From positions 6,262,001 through 6,326,000 of the forward strand of contig NZ_CP109496.1 of assembly GCF_036231355.1 (NCBI RefSeq): DNA of 64,000 bases. The letters are read 5' to 3'. The translations under genes and the position numbers were made by a program. The notes under the pieces are model-generated. The model was not told the origin of the DNA, ran no database searches, and was given only the letters and a program-made list of their open reading frames with translations. Within the stretch, counting starts at the first letter, position 1; each line of letters starts with the position of its first letter. This document shows, one piece after another, positions 16,979 through 26,190 of this stretch. Source of the stretch: Streptomyces sp. NBC_01431 (GTDB lineage Bacteria; Actinomycetota; Actinomycetes; Streptomycetales; Streptomycetaceae).

Positions 16979-17661
16979 CACGACCCGGCGCGGACGCCGT
17001 TCCGCGCGGGCTGCCCGCCCACGCGACCGGGGCGGGCACGCGGCGGACCGCCGCCCGCCCGCTCCTGATCGCCTTCGCGCTGGCCGGTGCCGTCGACCTG
17101 GTCTGCCTGCTCGGGGGCTGGCACCTCGGGCACCTGCTCGCCAAGCCGCTCCTCATGCCGCTGCTCGCTGGGCACGTGTACGCACGCGGTGGGCCGCGGC
17201 TGCTCGTCGCCGCCCTGCTGTGCGGCTGGGGCGGCGACGTGTTCCTGCTGTCGGACGCGGACACCGCGTTCCTGCTCGGCATGGGCTGCTTCGCCGCCGG
17301 GCACGTCTGCTACCTCGTGCTGTTCGGGCGGGGCAGGACGCACGCCGGGCTCGGCGCCGCGTACGGGATCGCGCTGGCCGCCACCGTCGCCGCGCTCTGG
17401 CCGGACCTGCCGGCCGGGCTGCGGATCCCGGTCGCCGGATACAGCCTGCTGCTCACCGCGATGGCCTACCGCTCCTCCCGTCCGGGGCCCCTCGTCGGCC
17501 TCGGCGGCGCTCTGTTCCTGCTGTCCGACACCCTCATCGCCACCGGCGTCGCCCACTGGCCACAGCCGCCCCGGCCCGACCTCTGGGTCATGCTCACCTA
17601 TCTCGCCGCGCAGGCGCTCCTTGCACAGGCGTACGGTGAGAAGTCCGGAAGTACCCCCTGA
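16975..17661 (+). CDS. Lysoplasmalogenase (YhhN/TMEM86 family)
   Basis: A 228-aa polytopic protein with about eight membrane helices after a 25-residue polar N-terminus. The conserved acidic positions lie in GWGGDVFLLSD and in ALFLLSDTLIA, typical of YhhN/TMEM86 proteins, which cleave the vinyl-ether bond of lysoplasmalogens. It is coupled by ATGA to the upstream di-iron membrane enzyme. The short gap to the alcohol dehydrogenase gene (18 nt) allows the three to be one transcript. Confidence 0.85.
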
Positions 17662-17679
17662 CCGGCAAGGACCTGCACC

Positions 17680-18720
17680 ATGCGCGCGACCGTCATCCAC
17701 GCCCCCCACGACATCCGGGTCGAGGAGGTGCCGGACCCGACGGTGCGGATGTCCACCGATGCGGTCGTCCGCGTCCTGCGCGCCTGCATCTGCGGCAGCG
17801 ACCTGTGGGCCTACCGCGGCGAGTCCGCGCGGCAGCCCGGACAGCGCATCGGCCACGAGTTCCTCGGCATCGTGGAGGAAACCGGTGCGGACGTGCGGCT
17901 GCGCAAGGGCGACCTCGTCGTCGCGCCCTTCGTCTGGTCCGACGGCACCTGTGACTTCTGCGCCGAGGGCCTGACCACCTCCTGCCCGCAGGGCGGGTTC
18001 TGGGGCTCGGTCGGCTCCGACGGCGGCCAGGGCGAGGCCGTCCGCGTCCCGTTCGCCGACGCCACCCTCGTCAAACTCCCCGCCGAAGCGGCCGGCGACG
18101 ACCGCCTGCTGACCGCGCTGCTGGCCCTGTCCGACGTCATGGGCACCGGCCACCACGCGGCGGTCGGCGCGGGCGTCAAGCGCGGCTCGACCGTCGCCGT
18201 CGTCGGAGACGGCGCGGTCGGCCTGTGCGCGGTGCTCGCCGCCAAGCGGCTCGGCGCCGACCGCATCATCGCGCTCGGCCGCCACCAGGCCCGTACCGAC
18301 ATCGCCAAGCTCTTCGGCGCCACCGACGTCGTCGCCGAGCGCGGCGAGGCCGCCGTGGACGCGGTCCGCGAGCTGACCCGCGGCCAGGGCGCGCGCGCCG
18401 TCATCGAGGCGGTCGGCACCGAGCAGTCCATGCGGACCGCCGTCGAGATCACCCGCGACGGCGGCGCCATCGGCTACGTCGGCGTCCCGCACGGCAGCGG
18501 CACCGGACTCGACCTCGGCGTCATGTTCGACCGGAACATCGCGCTGCGCGGCGGCGTCGCCCCCGTGCGCACCTACATCCCCGAGCTCCTCGCCGACATC
18601 CTCAACGGCACCATCGACCCGTCCCCGGTCTTCGACCGCACGGTCGGCATCGAGGGCGTACCGGACGGCTACCGGGCGATGGACGAGCGCACCGCCCTCA
18701 AGGTCCTCGTCACGCTCTGA
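17680..18720 (+). CDS. Zinc-dependent alcohol dehydrogenase
   Basis: A 346-aa medium-chain dehydrogenase. Catalytic zinc ligands are in RACICGSDLW (Cys) and QRIGHEFLGIVEE (His-Glu). The structural zinc site appears reduced (CDFC then TSCPQ). The NAD(P)-binding segment is VAVVGDGAVGLCAVLAAKRL near residue 172. It probably interconverts an alcohol and aldehyde; substrate unknown. A perfect 15-bp hairpin follows at 18728-18760. Confidence 0.88.
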   Translation: MRATVIHAPHDIRVEEVPDPTVRMSTDAVVRVLRACICGSDLWAYRGESARQPGQRIGHEFLGIVEETGADVRLRKGDLVVAPFVWSDGTCDFCAEGLTTSCPQGGFWGSVGSDGGQGEAVRVPFADATLVKLPAEAAGDDRLLTALLALSDVMGTGHHAAVGAGVKRGSTVAVVGDGAVGLCAVLAAKRLGADRIIALGRHQARTDIAKLFGATDVVAERGEAAVDAVRELTRGQGARAVIEAVGTEQSMRTAVEITRDGGAIGYVGVPHGSGTGLDLGVMFDRNIALRGGVAPVRTYIPELLADILNGTIDPSPVFDRTVGIEGVPDGYRAMDERTALKVLVTL

Positions 18721-18727
18721 CGTGCGC

Positions 18728-18760
18728 GAGGGGGCCGCCCGGCGACCGGGCGGCCCCCTC
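18728..18760. terminator. Bidirectional terminator hairpin
   Basis: A perfect 15-bp stem (18728-18742 with 18746-18760) and a 3-nt loop lie between the convergent dehydrogenase and subtilase genes. It should serve both. Confidence 0.75.
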
Positions 18761-18767
18761 AACTCCC

Positions 18768-20312
18768 TTACTGCGTAACGGCGTTGAGGGCATCGGTGAT
18801 GCCGGCCCCATAGAAGCCGTTGTAGGCGTTCGGGCCCTGGCAGACCGCGTCGGGCTTGCCGTCAGCGTCGATGTCGTACGGCGTGTTGCACGGCGTCCGG
18901 TCCGCCTGGAGCGCGAGCAGCGCCTTGATCTGCCACGCCGAGGCGTGCGGGTGCTCCGACTTCAGCAGCGCCGCCACGCCCACCACGTGCGGCGTCGCCA
19001 TCGAGGTGCCGGCCATGTAGGCCCAGCCGCCGCCGGGGACCGGTCCGAGGATCAGCCCGCTGGTGGCCGGGGCCTGCGGCGGCTGGTACGTGGTCGAGTC
19101 GCCGCCCGGCGCGGCGATGTCGATGACGCCGAAACCGTAGTTGGAGAACGACGACTTCATGCCCTTGGCGCCGGTCGAGGCGACCGTCACCACACCCGGC
19201 AGCTCGGTCGGGATGTCGAGGCACTCACGCGGGTTGATCACCCGGCTGCCCGGCGTGCTGTCGTTCGGGCTCGACGGGTCCGTGATCGAGTCGGACGCGA
19301 GGTCGTAGTTCTCGTTGCCGGCCGCCGCCACGTTGACCGTGCCCTGGGACTCGGCGTACCTCGACGCCCGGGTGATCGCCTCCACCAGCGCCTTCTGGTC
19401 CGGGTCGTTCGTGCAGTTGAAGTACCAGGGGTCGGTGTAATAGCTGTTGTTCGTGACGTCGATGTGGTGCTCGGCCGCCCACATGAAGCCGCAGACCACG
19501 GCCTCCGTGTAGAAGAAGCTGCCGCCCTGTGTCGACACCTTGATGGCCGCGACCTTCACGCCGGGCGCCACCCCGGTGATGCCGACGCCGTTCTTGGCGC
19601 CCGCGATCTCGCCCGCCACATGGGTGCCGTGCGGGGAGCCGCCGGTGGCGAACGGGCGCCAGGCGCCCTGCGTGGTGTCCGGCTTGCCGGTGATGCAGCT
19701 GACCGACTTGGCGCGGTCGAAGTTCGGCGCGATGTCCGGGTGGGTGTCGTCGACGCCCGTGTCGATGACGCCGACGGTCACCTTGGAACTGCCGAGCGTC
19801 TTCTCGTGCGCCTTGTCCGCCTTGATCGCCTTCAGGTCCCACTGCAACGGCTCCAGCGGATCCTCGCCTGCCGCGGCCTTGGCGCCCGCCGCCTTCAGGT
19901 CCGCGGCGGTGAGGTTCTTCGGCGTGCCCACATCGGTCGTGGACTGCGCGGGCAGCGGCGCGGTCCGGGTCGCCCCCGCCGAATCGACGCCCTTGACCTT
20001 GCGGATCGCCGCCGCGAACCCCGCGTCGGCGGAGTGCGCCACGATCACCCCGATCCGGTCGTACGCCTGGACGACCGAGCCGCCCGCATCGGCGATCGCT
20101 CGCTGAATCCGATCCGAACCGCCTTGCTCCGGGCGGACGTTGACGATGTAGCTCAGCTCGGGCCCGGCCGTCTGCGCCGCCTTCGCGCGCACAAGACCGC
20201 CGGCGGTGGACACCGCTGAGGCCGTGCCGGGGAGCAGCGCGAGGGCGGTGGCGGTGGCGAGGCCTGCCGAGAGCGCGACAGCGCGGCGCGTACGGGAGAT
20301 GTGCAACGTCAT
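18768..20312 (-). CDS. Secreted S8 family serine peptidase (subtilase)
   Basis: A 514-aa exported protease. Residues 1 to about 33 are a signal peptide (basic start, AVALSAGLATATALALL, cleavage after TASA). A propeptide of roughly 120 residues follows. The catalytic triad is visible: Asp in VIDTGVDDTHPDI, His in HGTHVAGEI, Ser in GTSMATPHVVGVAAL. NNSYYTDP and AAAGNENYD carry the oxyanion-hole region. It ends shortly after the catalytic domain without a large C-terminal module. Stand-alone gene with its own upstream region. Confidence 0.93.
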   Translation of the reverse strand: MTLHISRTRRAVALSAGLATATALALLPGTASAVSTAGGLVRAKAAQTAGPELSYIVNVRPEQGGSDRIQRAIADAGGSVVQAYDRIGVIVAHSADAGFAAAIRKVKGVDSAGATRTAPLPAQSTTDVGTPKNLTAADLKAAGAKAAAGEDPLEPLQWDLKAIKADKAHEKTLGSSKVTVGVIDTGVDDTHPDIAPNFDRAKSVSCITGKPDTTQGAWRPFATGGSPHGTHVAGEIAGAKNGVGITGVAPGVKVAAIKVSTQGGSFFYTEAVVCGFMWAAEHHIDVTNNSYYTDPWYFNCTNDPDQKALVEAITRASRYAESQGTVNVAAAGNENYDLASDSITDPSSPNDSTPGSRVINPRECLDIPTELPGVVTVASTGAKGMKSSFSNYGFGVIDIAAPGGDSTTYQPPQAPATSGLILGPVPGGGWAYMAGTSMATPHVVGVAALLKSEHPHASAWQIKALLALQADRTPCNTPYDIDADGKPDAVCQGPNAYNGFYGAGITDALNAVTQ

Positions 20313-20652
20313 GGGGTCTCCATGGGGTTGGCGGAACTCTCGATGCGTACGGGTCTGATACGGGTCTGGACGAAGGCGGCACCGGGTCGCAGCGAGGCGC
20401 CGGGTGCCACCGGCGCGTGACCAGTGAAGCTATCGCCGATCATCTCGGCGGATCAACGACTTCCGCGGACTTCGCCAGGAATGCCGCCGATCCGGCCCGA
20501 ATGGCTCCCGTACGGAGAAAAAACGGCCGGACTGAACCGAGACGCCATGCGCTCCGTGCCGTTGTCAGGGGGACCACATCACCAACCCCCACAGCGAGGT
20601 CCCCTTGTCCGGATTCTCAGTTCCCGCCTCACCCGCACCGCAAGGAGATGCC
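20313..20652. promoter_or_regulatory. Gene-free region between subtilase and acetate-uptake genes
   Basis: This holds the divergent promoters. Close to the plus-strand genes, GGGGACC (20569-20575) and GGTCCCC (20598-20604) form an inverted repeat with a 22-nt loop in what is probably the leader of the DUF485-actP transcript. No coding sequence is supported. Confidence 0.4.
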
Positions 20653-21021
20653 GTGGCCACCGACGCGCCGCCGCCCGAAGCCGGGACGGACCAACGCCGC
20701 CCCGCCCAGCCCAGCACCGAGACGTTCGCCGCGGTGCAGGAGAGCGCGGAATTCGGCGAACTCCGCCGCTCCCACCGTTCGTTCGCCTTCCCTCTGACCA
20801 TCGGCTTCATCACCTGGTACCTGCTGTACGTGCTGCTGTCCAACTACGCGGGCGGCTTCATGGGTGCGAAGGTCATCGGCAACATCAACGTGGCCTTTGT
20901 CTTCGGCCTCGCCCAGTTCCTCACCACGTTCCTCATCGCCTGGTTCTACTCGCGGCACGCCGCGGCGAAGCTCGACCCCAAGGCCGAGGCCATCAAGTCC
21001 CGCATGGAGGCCGGCGCATGA
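20653..21021 (+). CDS. DUF485 domain protein, partner of ActP
   Basis: A 122-aa membrane protein. After about 45 polar residues, two helices follow (FAFPLTIGFITWYLLYVLLS and VAFVFGLAQFLTTFLIAWFY), the DUF485 (YjcH) layout. The GTG at 20653 follows a strong AAGGAG site and is preferred over a TTG at 20605. DUF485 genes almost always precede cation/acetate symporter genes, as here, with a 4-nt overlap. Probably an accessory subunit for solute uptake. Confidence 0.87.
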   Translation: MATDAPPPEAGTDQRRPAQPSTETFAAVQESAEFGELRRSHRSFAFPLTIGFITWYLLYVLLSNYAGGFMGAKVIGNINVAFVFGLAQFLTTFLIAWFYSRHAAAKLDPKAEAIKSRMEAGA

Positions 21022-22649
21022 GCCCCGCACTCGTCCCCCTCGCCGAAGCCGCCTCGACCACCGAGCACCGGCCGCTGATCATCACCCTGTTCGCGGTGTT
21101 CGTCGCCGCGACCCTCGCCATCACCGTCTGGGCCGGGCGCCAGACCAAGAGCGCCTCCGACTTCTACGCGGGCGGCCGCCAGTTCACCGCCTTCCAGAAC
21201 GGCCTCGCGGTCTCCGGCGACTACATGTCCGCCGCGTCCTTCCTCGGCATCGCCGGAGCTATCGCGCTGTTCGGCTACGACGGCTTCCTGTACTCGATCG
21301 GCTTCCTGGTCGCGTGGTTGGTGGCGCTGCTCCTGGTCGCCGAGCCGCTGCGCAACTCCGGGCGCTACACGATGGGCGACGTCCTGGCCTACCGGATGCG
21401 CCAGCGCCCCGTGCGCACCGCCGCGGGCGCCTCCACCATCGTCGTGTCGATCTTCTACCTGCTCGCACAGATGGCGGGCGCGGGCGTGCTGGTCTCCCTG
21501 CTGCTCGGCATCACCACCGACGCGGGCAAGATCCTCATCGTCGCCCTGGTCGGTGTCCTCATGATCGTGTACGTCACCATCGGCGGCATGAAGGGCACCA
21601 CCTGGGTCCAGATGGTCAAGGCGGTGCTGCTCATCGCGGGCGCGATCCTCATGACCTTCCTGGTGCTGCTCAAGTTCCACTTCAACATCTCCGACCTGCT
21701 CGGCTCGGCCGCCCAGAAGAGCGGCAAGGGCTCGGCGTTCCTGGAGCCCGGCCTGAAGTACGGCGTCAACGGCACGTCCAAACTGGACTTCATCTCGCTC
21801 GGCATCGCCCTCGTGCTGGGCACCGCCGGCCTGCCGCACATCCTGATCCGCTTCTACACGGTGCCCACCGCCAAGGCCGCGCGTAAGTCGGTGAACTGGG
21901 CGATCGGCATCATCGGCGCCTTCTACCTGATGACGATCGCGCTCGGCTTCGGTGCCGCCGCCCTCGTCGGGCCGGCCGCGATCAAGGCCCAGAACCCGGC
22001 GGGCAACACGGCCGCCCCGCAGCTCGCCGAGTACCTCGGCGGCGGTGTCGGCACCACCGGCGGCGCGACCCTGCTCGCCGTCATCTCGGCGGTCGCCTTC
22101 GCGACCATCCTCGCCGTGGTCGCCGGCCTGACCCTCGCCTCGTCCTCCTCCTTCGCGCACGACATCTACGCGAACGTCATCCGCAAGGGGAAGGCGACCG
22201 AGAAGGAGGAGATGGGGGCCGCCCGCTGGGCCACCGTCTTCATCGGCGCCGTCGCGATCGTGCTCGGCGCCTTCGCCCGCGACATGAACGTGGCCGGTCT
22301 GGTCGCGCTCGCCTTCGCCGTCGCGGCCTCCGCAAACCTGCCGACCATCCTCTACAGCCTGTTCTGGAAGCGCTTCACCACCCAGGGCGCACTGTGGTCG
22401 ATCTACGGCGGCCTGTTCAGCTCGGTGTTCCTCGTCCTGTTCTCGCCGGTCGTCTCCGGCAACCCGAAGACGTCGATGTTCAAGGGCGTCGACTTCCACT
22501 GGTTCCCGCTGGAGAACCCGGGCCTCATCTCCATCCCGCTCGGCTTCCTGCTCGGCTGGATCGGTTCGCTGCTGTCCAAGGAGGAGCCCGACGCGGGCAA
22601 GTACGCCGAGCTGGAGGTCAAGTCCCTGACGGGCATCGGCGCCCACTGA
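21018..22649 (+). CDS. actP: Cation/acetate symporter
   Basis: A 543-aa sodium:solute symporter with about 13 membrane helices. Family signatures include KSASDFYAGGRQFTAFQNGL and SGDYMSAASFLGIAGAIALF at the start, then GLPHILIRFYTVPTAKAARK and LTLASSSSFAHDIYANVI. These match ActP rather than proline or pantothenate carriers. It is translationally coupled to the DUF485 gene. The predicted role is uptake of acetate and related short acids driven by a cation gradient. Confidence 0.9.
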   Translation: MSPALVPLAEAASTTEHRPLIITLFAVFVAATLAITVWAGRQTKSASDFYAGGRQFTAFQNGLAVSGDYMSAASFLGIAGAIALFGYDGFLYSIGFLVAWLVALLLVAEPLRNSGRYTMGDVLAYRMRQRPVRTAAGASTIVVSIFYLLAQMAGAGVLVSLLLGITTDAGKILIVALVGVLMIVYVTIGGMKGTTWVQMVKAVLLIAGAILMTFLVLLKFHFNISDLLGSAAQKSGKGSAFLEPGLKYGVNGTSKLDFISLGIALVLGTAGLPHILIRFYTVPTAKAARKSVNWAIGIIGAFYLMTIALGFGAAALVGPAAIKAQNPAGNTAAPQLAEYLGGGVGTTGGATLLAVISAVAFATILAVVAGLTLASSSSFAHDIYANVIRKGKATEKEEMGAARWATVFIGAVAIVLGAFARDMNVAGLVALAFAVAASANLPTILYSLFWKRFTTQGALWSIYGGLFSSVFLVLFSPVVSGNPKTSMFKGVDFHWFPLENPGLISIPLGFLLGWIGSLLSKEEPDAGKYAELEVKSLTGIGAH

Positions 22650-22673
22650 CGTAGAACCGCACGGTGGCCGACC

Positions 22674-22707
22674 GAGGCCGTGTCGTAGAGTCCTACGACA
22701 CGGCCTC
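22674..22707. terminator. Perfect hairpin after actP
   Basis: 15-bp perfect arms (22674-22688 and 22693-22707) with the 4-nt loop AGTC lie 24 nt after the actP stop. Terminator without T-run; an operator role cannot be excluded. Confidence 0.6.
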
Positions 22708-22774
22708 GCCGCACCTCGTGACAATCGGCCCCACCCGTTGTCACACGTCTCGCGTAGGCTCGGTGTATACGCAA

Positions 22775-22800
22775 GCCGAAGCATTCAGGCCGAAGCATTC
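22775..22800 (+). repeat. Tandem 12-nt repeat in the moaA leader
   Basis: GCCGAAGCATTC occurs twice with a 14-nt period, 37-62 nt before the moaA start. Just upstream, GTGACAA and TTGTCAC form an inverted repeat across 13 nt. Both may be regulatory. Confidence 0.4.
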
Positions 22801-22836
22801 GCGACAGCGTTTCCGAGACACGGGAGGGGGCCCACA

Positions 22837-23826
22837 GTGCTCATCGACACATACGGCCGTGTAGCCACCGACCTGCGTGTTTCGCTCACGGACCGGTGCA
22901 ATCTGCGGTGTACGTACTGTATGCCCGAAGAGGGCCTGCAGTGGCTCGCCAAGCCCGATCTGCTCAGCGACGACGAGATCGTCCGCCTGATCCGCATCGC
23001 CGTCACCGATCTCGGTGTCACCGAAGTCCGCTTCACCGGCGGCGAGCCCTTGCTGCGCCCCGGCATCGTGGGCATCGTGGAGCGCTGTGCCGCCCTGGAG
23101 CCGCGCCCCCAGATGTCGATCACCACCAACGGCATCGGCCTCAAGCGCACCGCGGCCGCGCTGAAGGCGGCCGGGCTCGACCGGGTCAACGTCTCGCTGG
23201 ACACCCTGCGTCCCGACGTCTTCAGGACACTGACCCGCCGCGACCGGCACAAGGACGTCATCGAGGGCATGGAGGCCGCCCGCGCGGCCGGCCTCACCCC
23301 GGTCAAGGTCAACACCGTCCTGATGCCCGGTCTCAACGACGACGAGGCCCCCGACCTGCTGGCCTGGGCCGTCGAGCACGGCTATGAGCTCCGCTTCATC
23401 GAGCAGATGCCGCTCGACGCCCAGCACGGCTGGAAGCGGGACGGCATGATCACCGCGGGCCACATCCTGACGTCGCTGCGTACGCGCTTCACGCTCACCC
23501 CCGAAGGCGACGACGAGCGCGGCTCCGCGCCCGCCGAGCGCTGGGTGGTCGACGGCGGCCCGCACACCGTGGGCGTCATCGCCTCGGTGACCCGCCCGTT
23601 CTGCCGGGCCTGCGACCGAACCCGGCTGACCGCCGACGGCCAGGTGCGCACCTGCCTGTTCGCCCGCGAGGAGTCCGACCTGCGCGGCGCGCTGCGCTCG
23701 GGCGCCCCCGACGAGGAGATCGCCCGGCTCTGGAAGCTGGCGATGTGGGGAAAGAAGGCCGGATCCGGCCTGGACGACCCCTCTTTCCTTCAGCCGGACC
23801 GGCCGATGTCAGCGATCGGCGGCTGA
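22837..23826 (+). CDS. moaA: GTP 3',8-cyclase MoaA
   Basis: A 329-aa radical-SAM enzyme that starts molybdenum-cofactor synthesis by rearranging GTP. The N-terminal cluster motif is CNLRCTYC near residue 24. TGGEPLLRPG follows, and the C-terminal cluster is CRACDRTRLTADGQVRTC. The protein ends in Gly-Gly (SAIGG), the conserved tail that enters the active site. GTG at 22837 lies after GGGAGGGGG. No other moa genes are adjacent. Its end overlaps a convergent small gene by 18 bp. Confidence 0.95.
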   Translation: MLIDTYGRVATDLRVSLTDRCNLRCTYCMPEEGLQWLAKPDLLSDDEIVRLIRIAVTDLGVTEVRFTGGEPLLRPGIVGIVERCAALEPRPQMSITTNGIGLKRTAAALKAAGLDRVNVSLDTLRPDVFRTLTRRDRHKDVIEGMEAARAAGLTPVKVNTVLMPGLNDDEAPDLLAWAVEHGYELRFIEQMPLDAQHGWKRDGMITAGHILTSLRTRFTLTPEGDDERGSAPAERWVVDGGPHTVGVIASVTRPFCRACDRTRLTADGQVRTCLFAREESDLRGALRSGAPDEEIARLWKLAMWGKKAGSGLDDPSFLQPDRPMSAIGG

Positions 23827-24066
23827 CCCGGCCGACTCCCACTCGGCGAGCGTCACCACGTCCTTCAAGAAGCCCCGTACGCCCAGGAATTGGGAGAGGT
23901 GCTCGCGGTGCTCCGCACAGGCGAGCCACGTCTTGCGGCGCGTGGGGGTGTGGACCTTCGGGTTGTTCCAGGCGAGCACCCAGACGGCATCCGCCCGGCA
24001 GCCCTTGGCGGAACAGATGGGGTTCTCGTCACTCGTCTCGTCACTCACAGAGACATTGTGCGTCAT
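23809..24066 (-). CDS. Small conserved protein with Cys/His set
   Basis: An 85-aa soluble protein of unknown function. ENPICSAKGCRADAVWVLAW, then a Pro/Thr/Arg linker, then WLACAEHREHLSQFLGVRGF. Two Cys pairs and CxxH suggest one zinc site. The ATG at 24066 (MTHNVSVSDE) is chosen because the upstream in-frame stretch has Arg-rich out-of-frame composition. It runs convergently into moaA with an 18-bp overlap. Confidence 0.65.
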   Translation of the reverse strand: MTHNVSVSDETSDENPICSAKGCRADAVWVLAWNNPKVHTPTRRKTWLACAEHREHLSQFLGVRGFLKDVVTLAEWESAGSAADR

Positions 24067-24259
24067 CCGGGCCCGCACAAAAGGGCGACGCCGAGCAGCC
24101 ACGGGGGGAGCTGCCCGGCGTCGGTCCGTCGCTCCGACGGGGGATGCGGAGCGCCTACGAAGTATGGCATGGGGCACCCGGTGTCGGGCACCGGAACTTC
24201 ATGATTGATCTGAGGTTTTCCTGAGGTTCGCGGACGGTGACGGATCAAGACCGTCCGTG

Positions 24260-24619
24260 TCACCGGGGCTCGTGGCTCCCATCCGCGGGTTCCGTCGTGG
24301 ATTCCGCGGTGCCGCCCACCGGGGCGGCGCCCAGGGCCGGCCGGGTCGGCGCCGGAATGAACGTCGAGGGAAGCGAAGTGACGTTCTCCCGGCCCGCGTT
24401 GGCGAACACCACGGCCACATAGGGCAGCAGTGCGCCGAGCACCAGCGTCACGATGGCGACAGGGCGCTCGACGTTCCACAGCACCGCGGTCAGCACCACC
24501 GAGACGGTGCGGACCGACATCGAGATCACATAGCGGCGCTGCCTGCCCCGCACGTCCTCGGCCAGCCCCTGGCGCGCCCCCGTGATCCGGAAGACCTGAC
24601 CGCTGCTCTGCTTCCGCAT
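24260..24619 (-). CDS. DUF3099 family small membrane protein
   Basis: A 119-aa protein. The N-terminus (VFRITGARQGLAEDVRGRQR) is the DUF3099 signature. Two hydrophobic helices follow (ISMSVRTVSVVLTAVLW and PVAIVTLVLGALLPYVAVVF), then a 45-residue Pro/Thr-rich cytoplasmic or external tail. Function unknown; widespread in actinobacteria. ATG at 24619 is chosen; a GTG one codon upstream is equivalent. Confidence 0.8.
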   Translation of the reverse strand: MRKQSSGQVFRITGARQGLAEDVRGRQRRYVISMSVRTVSVVLTAVLWNVERPVAIVTLVLGALLPYVAVVFANAGRENVTSLPSTFIPAPTRPALGAAPVGGTAESTTEPADGSHEPR

Positions 24620-24824
24620 CACGTTCCACCGCCTGAGTTCCACCGCGGGCGCTCCCCGGCCCGGACTGATATCACCGTACGCCGGGGGTCCGCCGGGTTC
24701 GAGACCGGGGCGGCTCTTACCTGCGCGGATGCCGCAGTACCGACCACGTACGGACGTATCCGACATGCACCGTACGGAGTACGGGCAGACACTGGCCGCG
24801 GGCAGAGAGCCTGACGGGCAGGAA

Positions 24825-24857
24825 GAAGGGGCGGCCCCGTGACGGGGCCGCCCCTTC
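24825..24857 (-). terminator. Terminator of tyrS
   Basis: A perfect 15-bp stem with a 3-nt loop lies 14 nt beyond the tyrS stop on the minus strand. Confidence 0.75.
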
Positions 24858-24870
24858 TCGTGTTCTGCGG

Positions 24871-26139
24871 TCAGACGCCGGTGACCTCGATGGCCGCGAG
24901 GTTCTTCTTGCCCCGGCGCAGCACGAGCCAGCGCCCGTGCAGCAGGTCGCCGTCGCCCACCACGGCGTCCTCGGCACTCACCTTCACGTTGTTCACGTAG
25001 GCGCCGCCCTCCTTCACGGTGCGGCGGGCGGCCGACTTGCTCGCCACCAGGCCCACCTCGGCGAACAGGTCGGTGACCAGGCCGAGTTCGGACACCTTGG
25101 CGTGCGGCAGCTCGGCCAGCGCGGCGGCCAGCGTCGACTCGTCCAGTTCGGTCAGCTCACCCTGGCCGAACAGCGCCTTGGACGCCGCGATCACGGCCGC
25201 GCACTGGTCGGCGCCGTGCACCAGCGTGGTCAGCTCCTCGGCGAGCGCGCGCTGCGCGGTACGCGCCTGCGGACGCTCCTCGGTGAGCTTCTCGATCTCC
25301 TCGATTTCCTCGCGGGACTTGAAGCTGAAGATCCGCAGGAACTTCGAGATGTCCCGGTCGTCCGCGTTCAGCCAGAACTGGTAGAAGGCGTACGGCGTGG
25401 TCTTCTCGGGGTCGAGCCAGACCGTGCCGGACTCCGTCTTGCCGAACTTGGTGCCGTCCGCCTTGGTGATCAGCGGCGTGGCCAGCGCGTGCACCTCGGC
25501 GTCGGGCTCGACCCGGTGGATCAGGTCGGTGCCCGCCGTGAGGTTGCCCCACTGGTCGCTGCCGCCGGTCTGCAGCGTGCAGCCGTACCTCCGGTTGAGC
25601 TCAAGGAAGTCCATGCCCTGCAGGATCTGGTAGCTGAACTCGGTGTAGCTGATGCCCGTGTCGGAGTTGAGCCGCCGCGAGACGGCCTCCTTCGCGATCA
25701 TCTTGTTGACCCGGAAGTACTTCCCGACGTCCCGCAGGAAGTCGATCGCCGACAGGCCCGACGTCCAGTCCAGGTTGTTGACCATCGTCGCGGCGTGCGG
25801 GCCCTCGAAGTCGAGGAACCGCTCGATCTGGCCGCGCAGCCGCTCGACCCAGCCCGCCACGACCTCCGGCGCGTTCAGCGTGCGCTCCGAGTTGGGCTTC
25901 GGGTCGCCGATCAGGCCGGTGGCGCCGCCCACCAGGCCCAGCGGCCGGTTCCCCGCCAGCTGGATCCGGCGCATCGTGAGGATCTGCACCAGGTTGCCCA
26001 GGTGCAGGCTGGGCGCGGTCGGGTCGAAGCCGCAATAGAACGTGACGGGACCGTCCGCGAACGCCTTGCGCAATGCGTCCTCGTCAGTGGAGAGGGCGAT
26101 CAGCCCACGCCACTGCAGTTCGTCGACGATGTCCGTCAC
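24871..26139 (-). CDS. tyrS: Tyrosine--tRNA ligase
   Basis: A 422-aa class I synthetase of the bacterial TyrRS type. The HIGH-like motif is PSLHLGNLV near residue 45. The tyrosine pocket has QGMDFLELNRRYGCTLQTGG and SDQWGN, and the KMSKS loop is KFGKTESG. A C-terminal S4-like RNA-binding domain (KEGGAYVNNVKVSAEDAVVG) recognises tRNA. Essential charging of tRNA-Tyr. Only 51 nt separate its start from the tldE stop upstream, so transcription may continue from the tld genes. No T-box leader was seen. Confidence 0.95.
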   Translation of the reverse strand: MTDIVDELQWRGLIALSTDEDALRKAFADGPVTFYCGFDPTAPSLHLGNLVQILTMRRIQLAGNRPLGLVGGATGLIGDPKPNSERTLNAPEVVAGWVERLRGQIERFLDFEGPHAATMVNNLDWTSGLSAIDFLRDVGKYFRVNKMIAKEAVSRRLNSDTGISYTEFSYQILQGMDFLELNRRYGCTLQTGGSDQWGNLTAGTDLIHRVEPDAEVHALATPLITKADGTKFGKTESGTVWLDPEKTTPYAFYQFWLNADDRDISKFLRIFSFKSREEIEEIEKLTEERPQARTAQRALAEELTTLVHGADQCAAVIAASKALFGQGELTELDESTLAAALAELPHAKVSELGLVTDLFAEVGLVASKSAARRTVKEGGAYVNNVKVSAEDAVVGDGDLLHGRWLVLRRGKKNLAAIEVTGV

Positions 26140-26190
26140 GGTTCCGGGTCTCCTTGTGATGGTCGTGGTGGGACCGCCAGTCTAGGCGGG

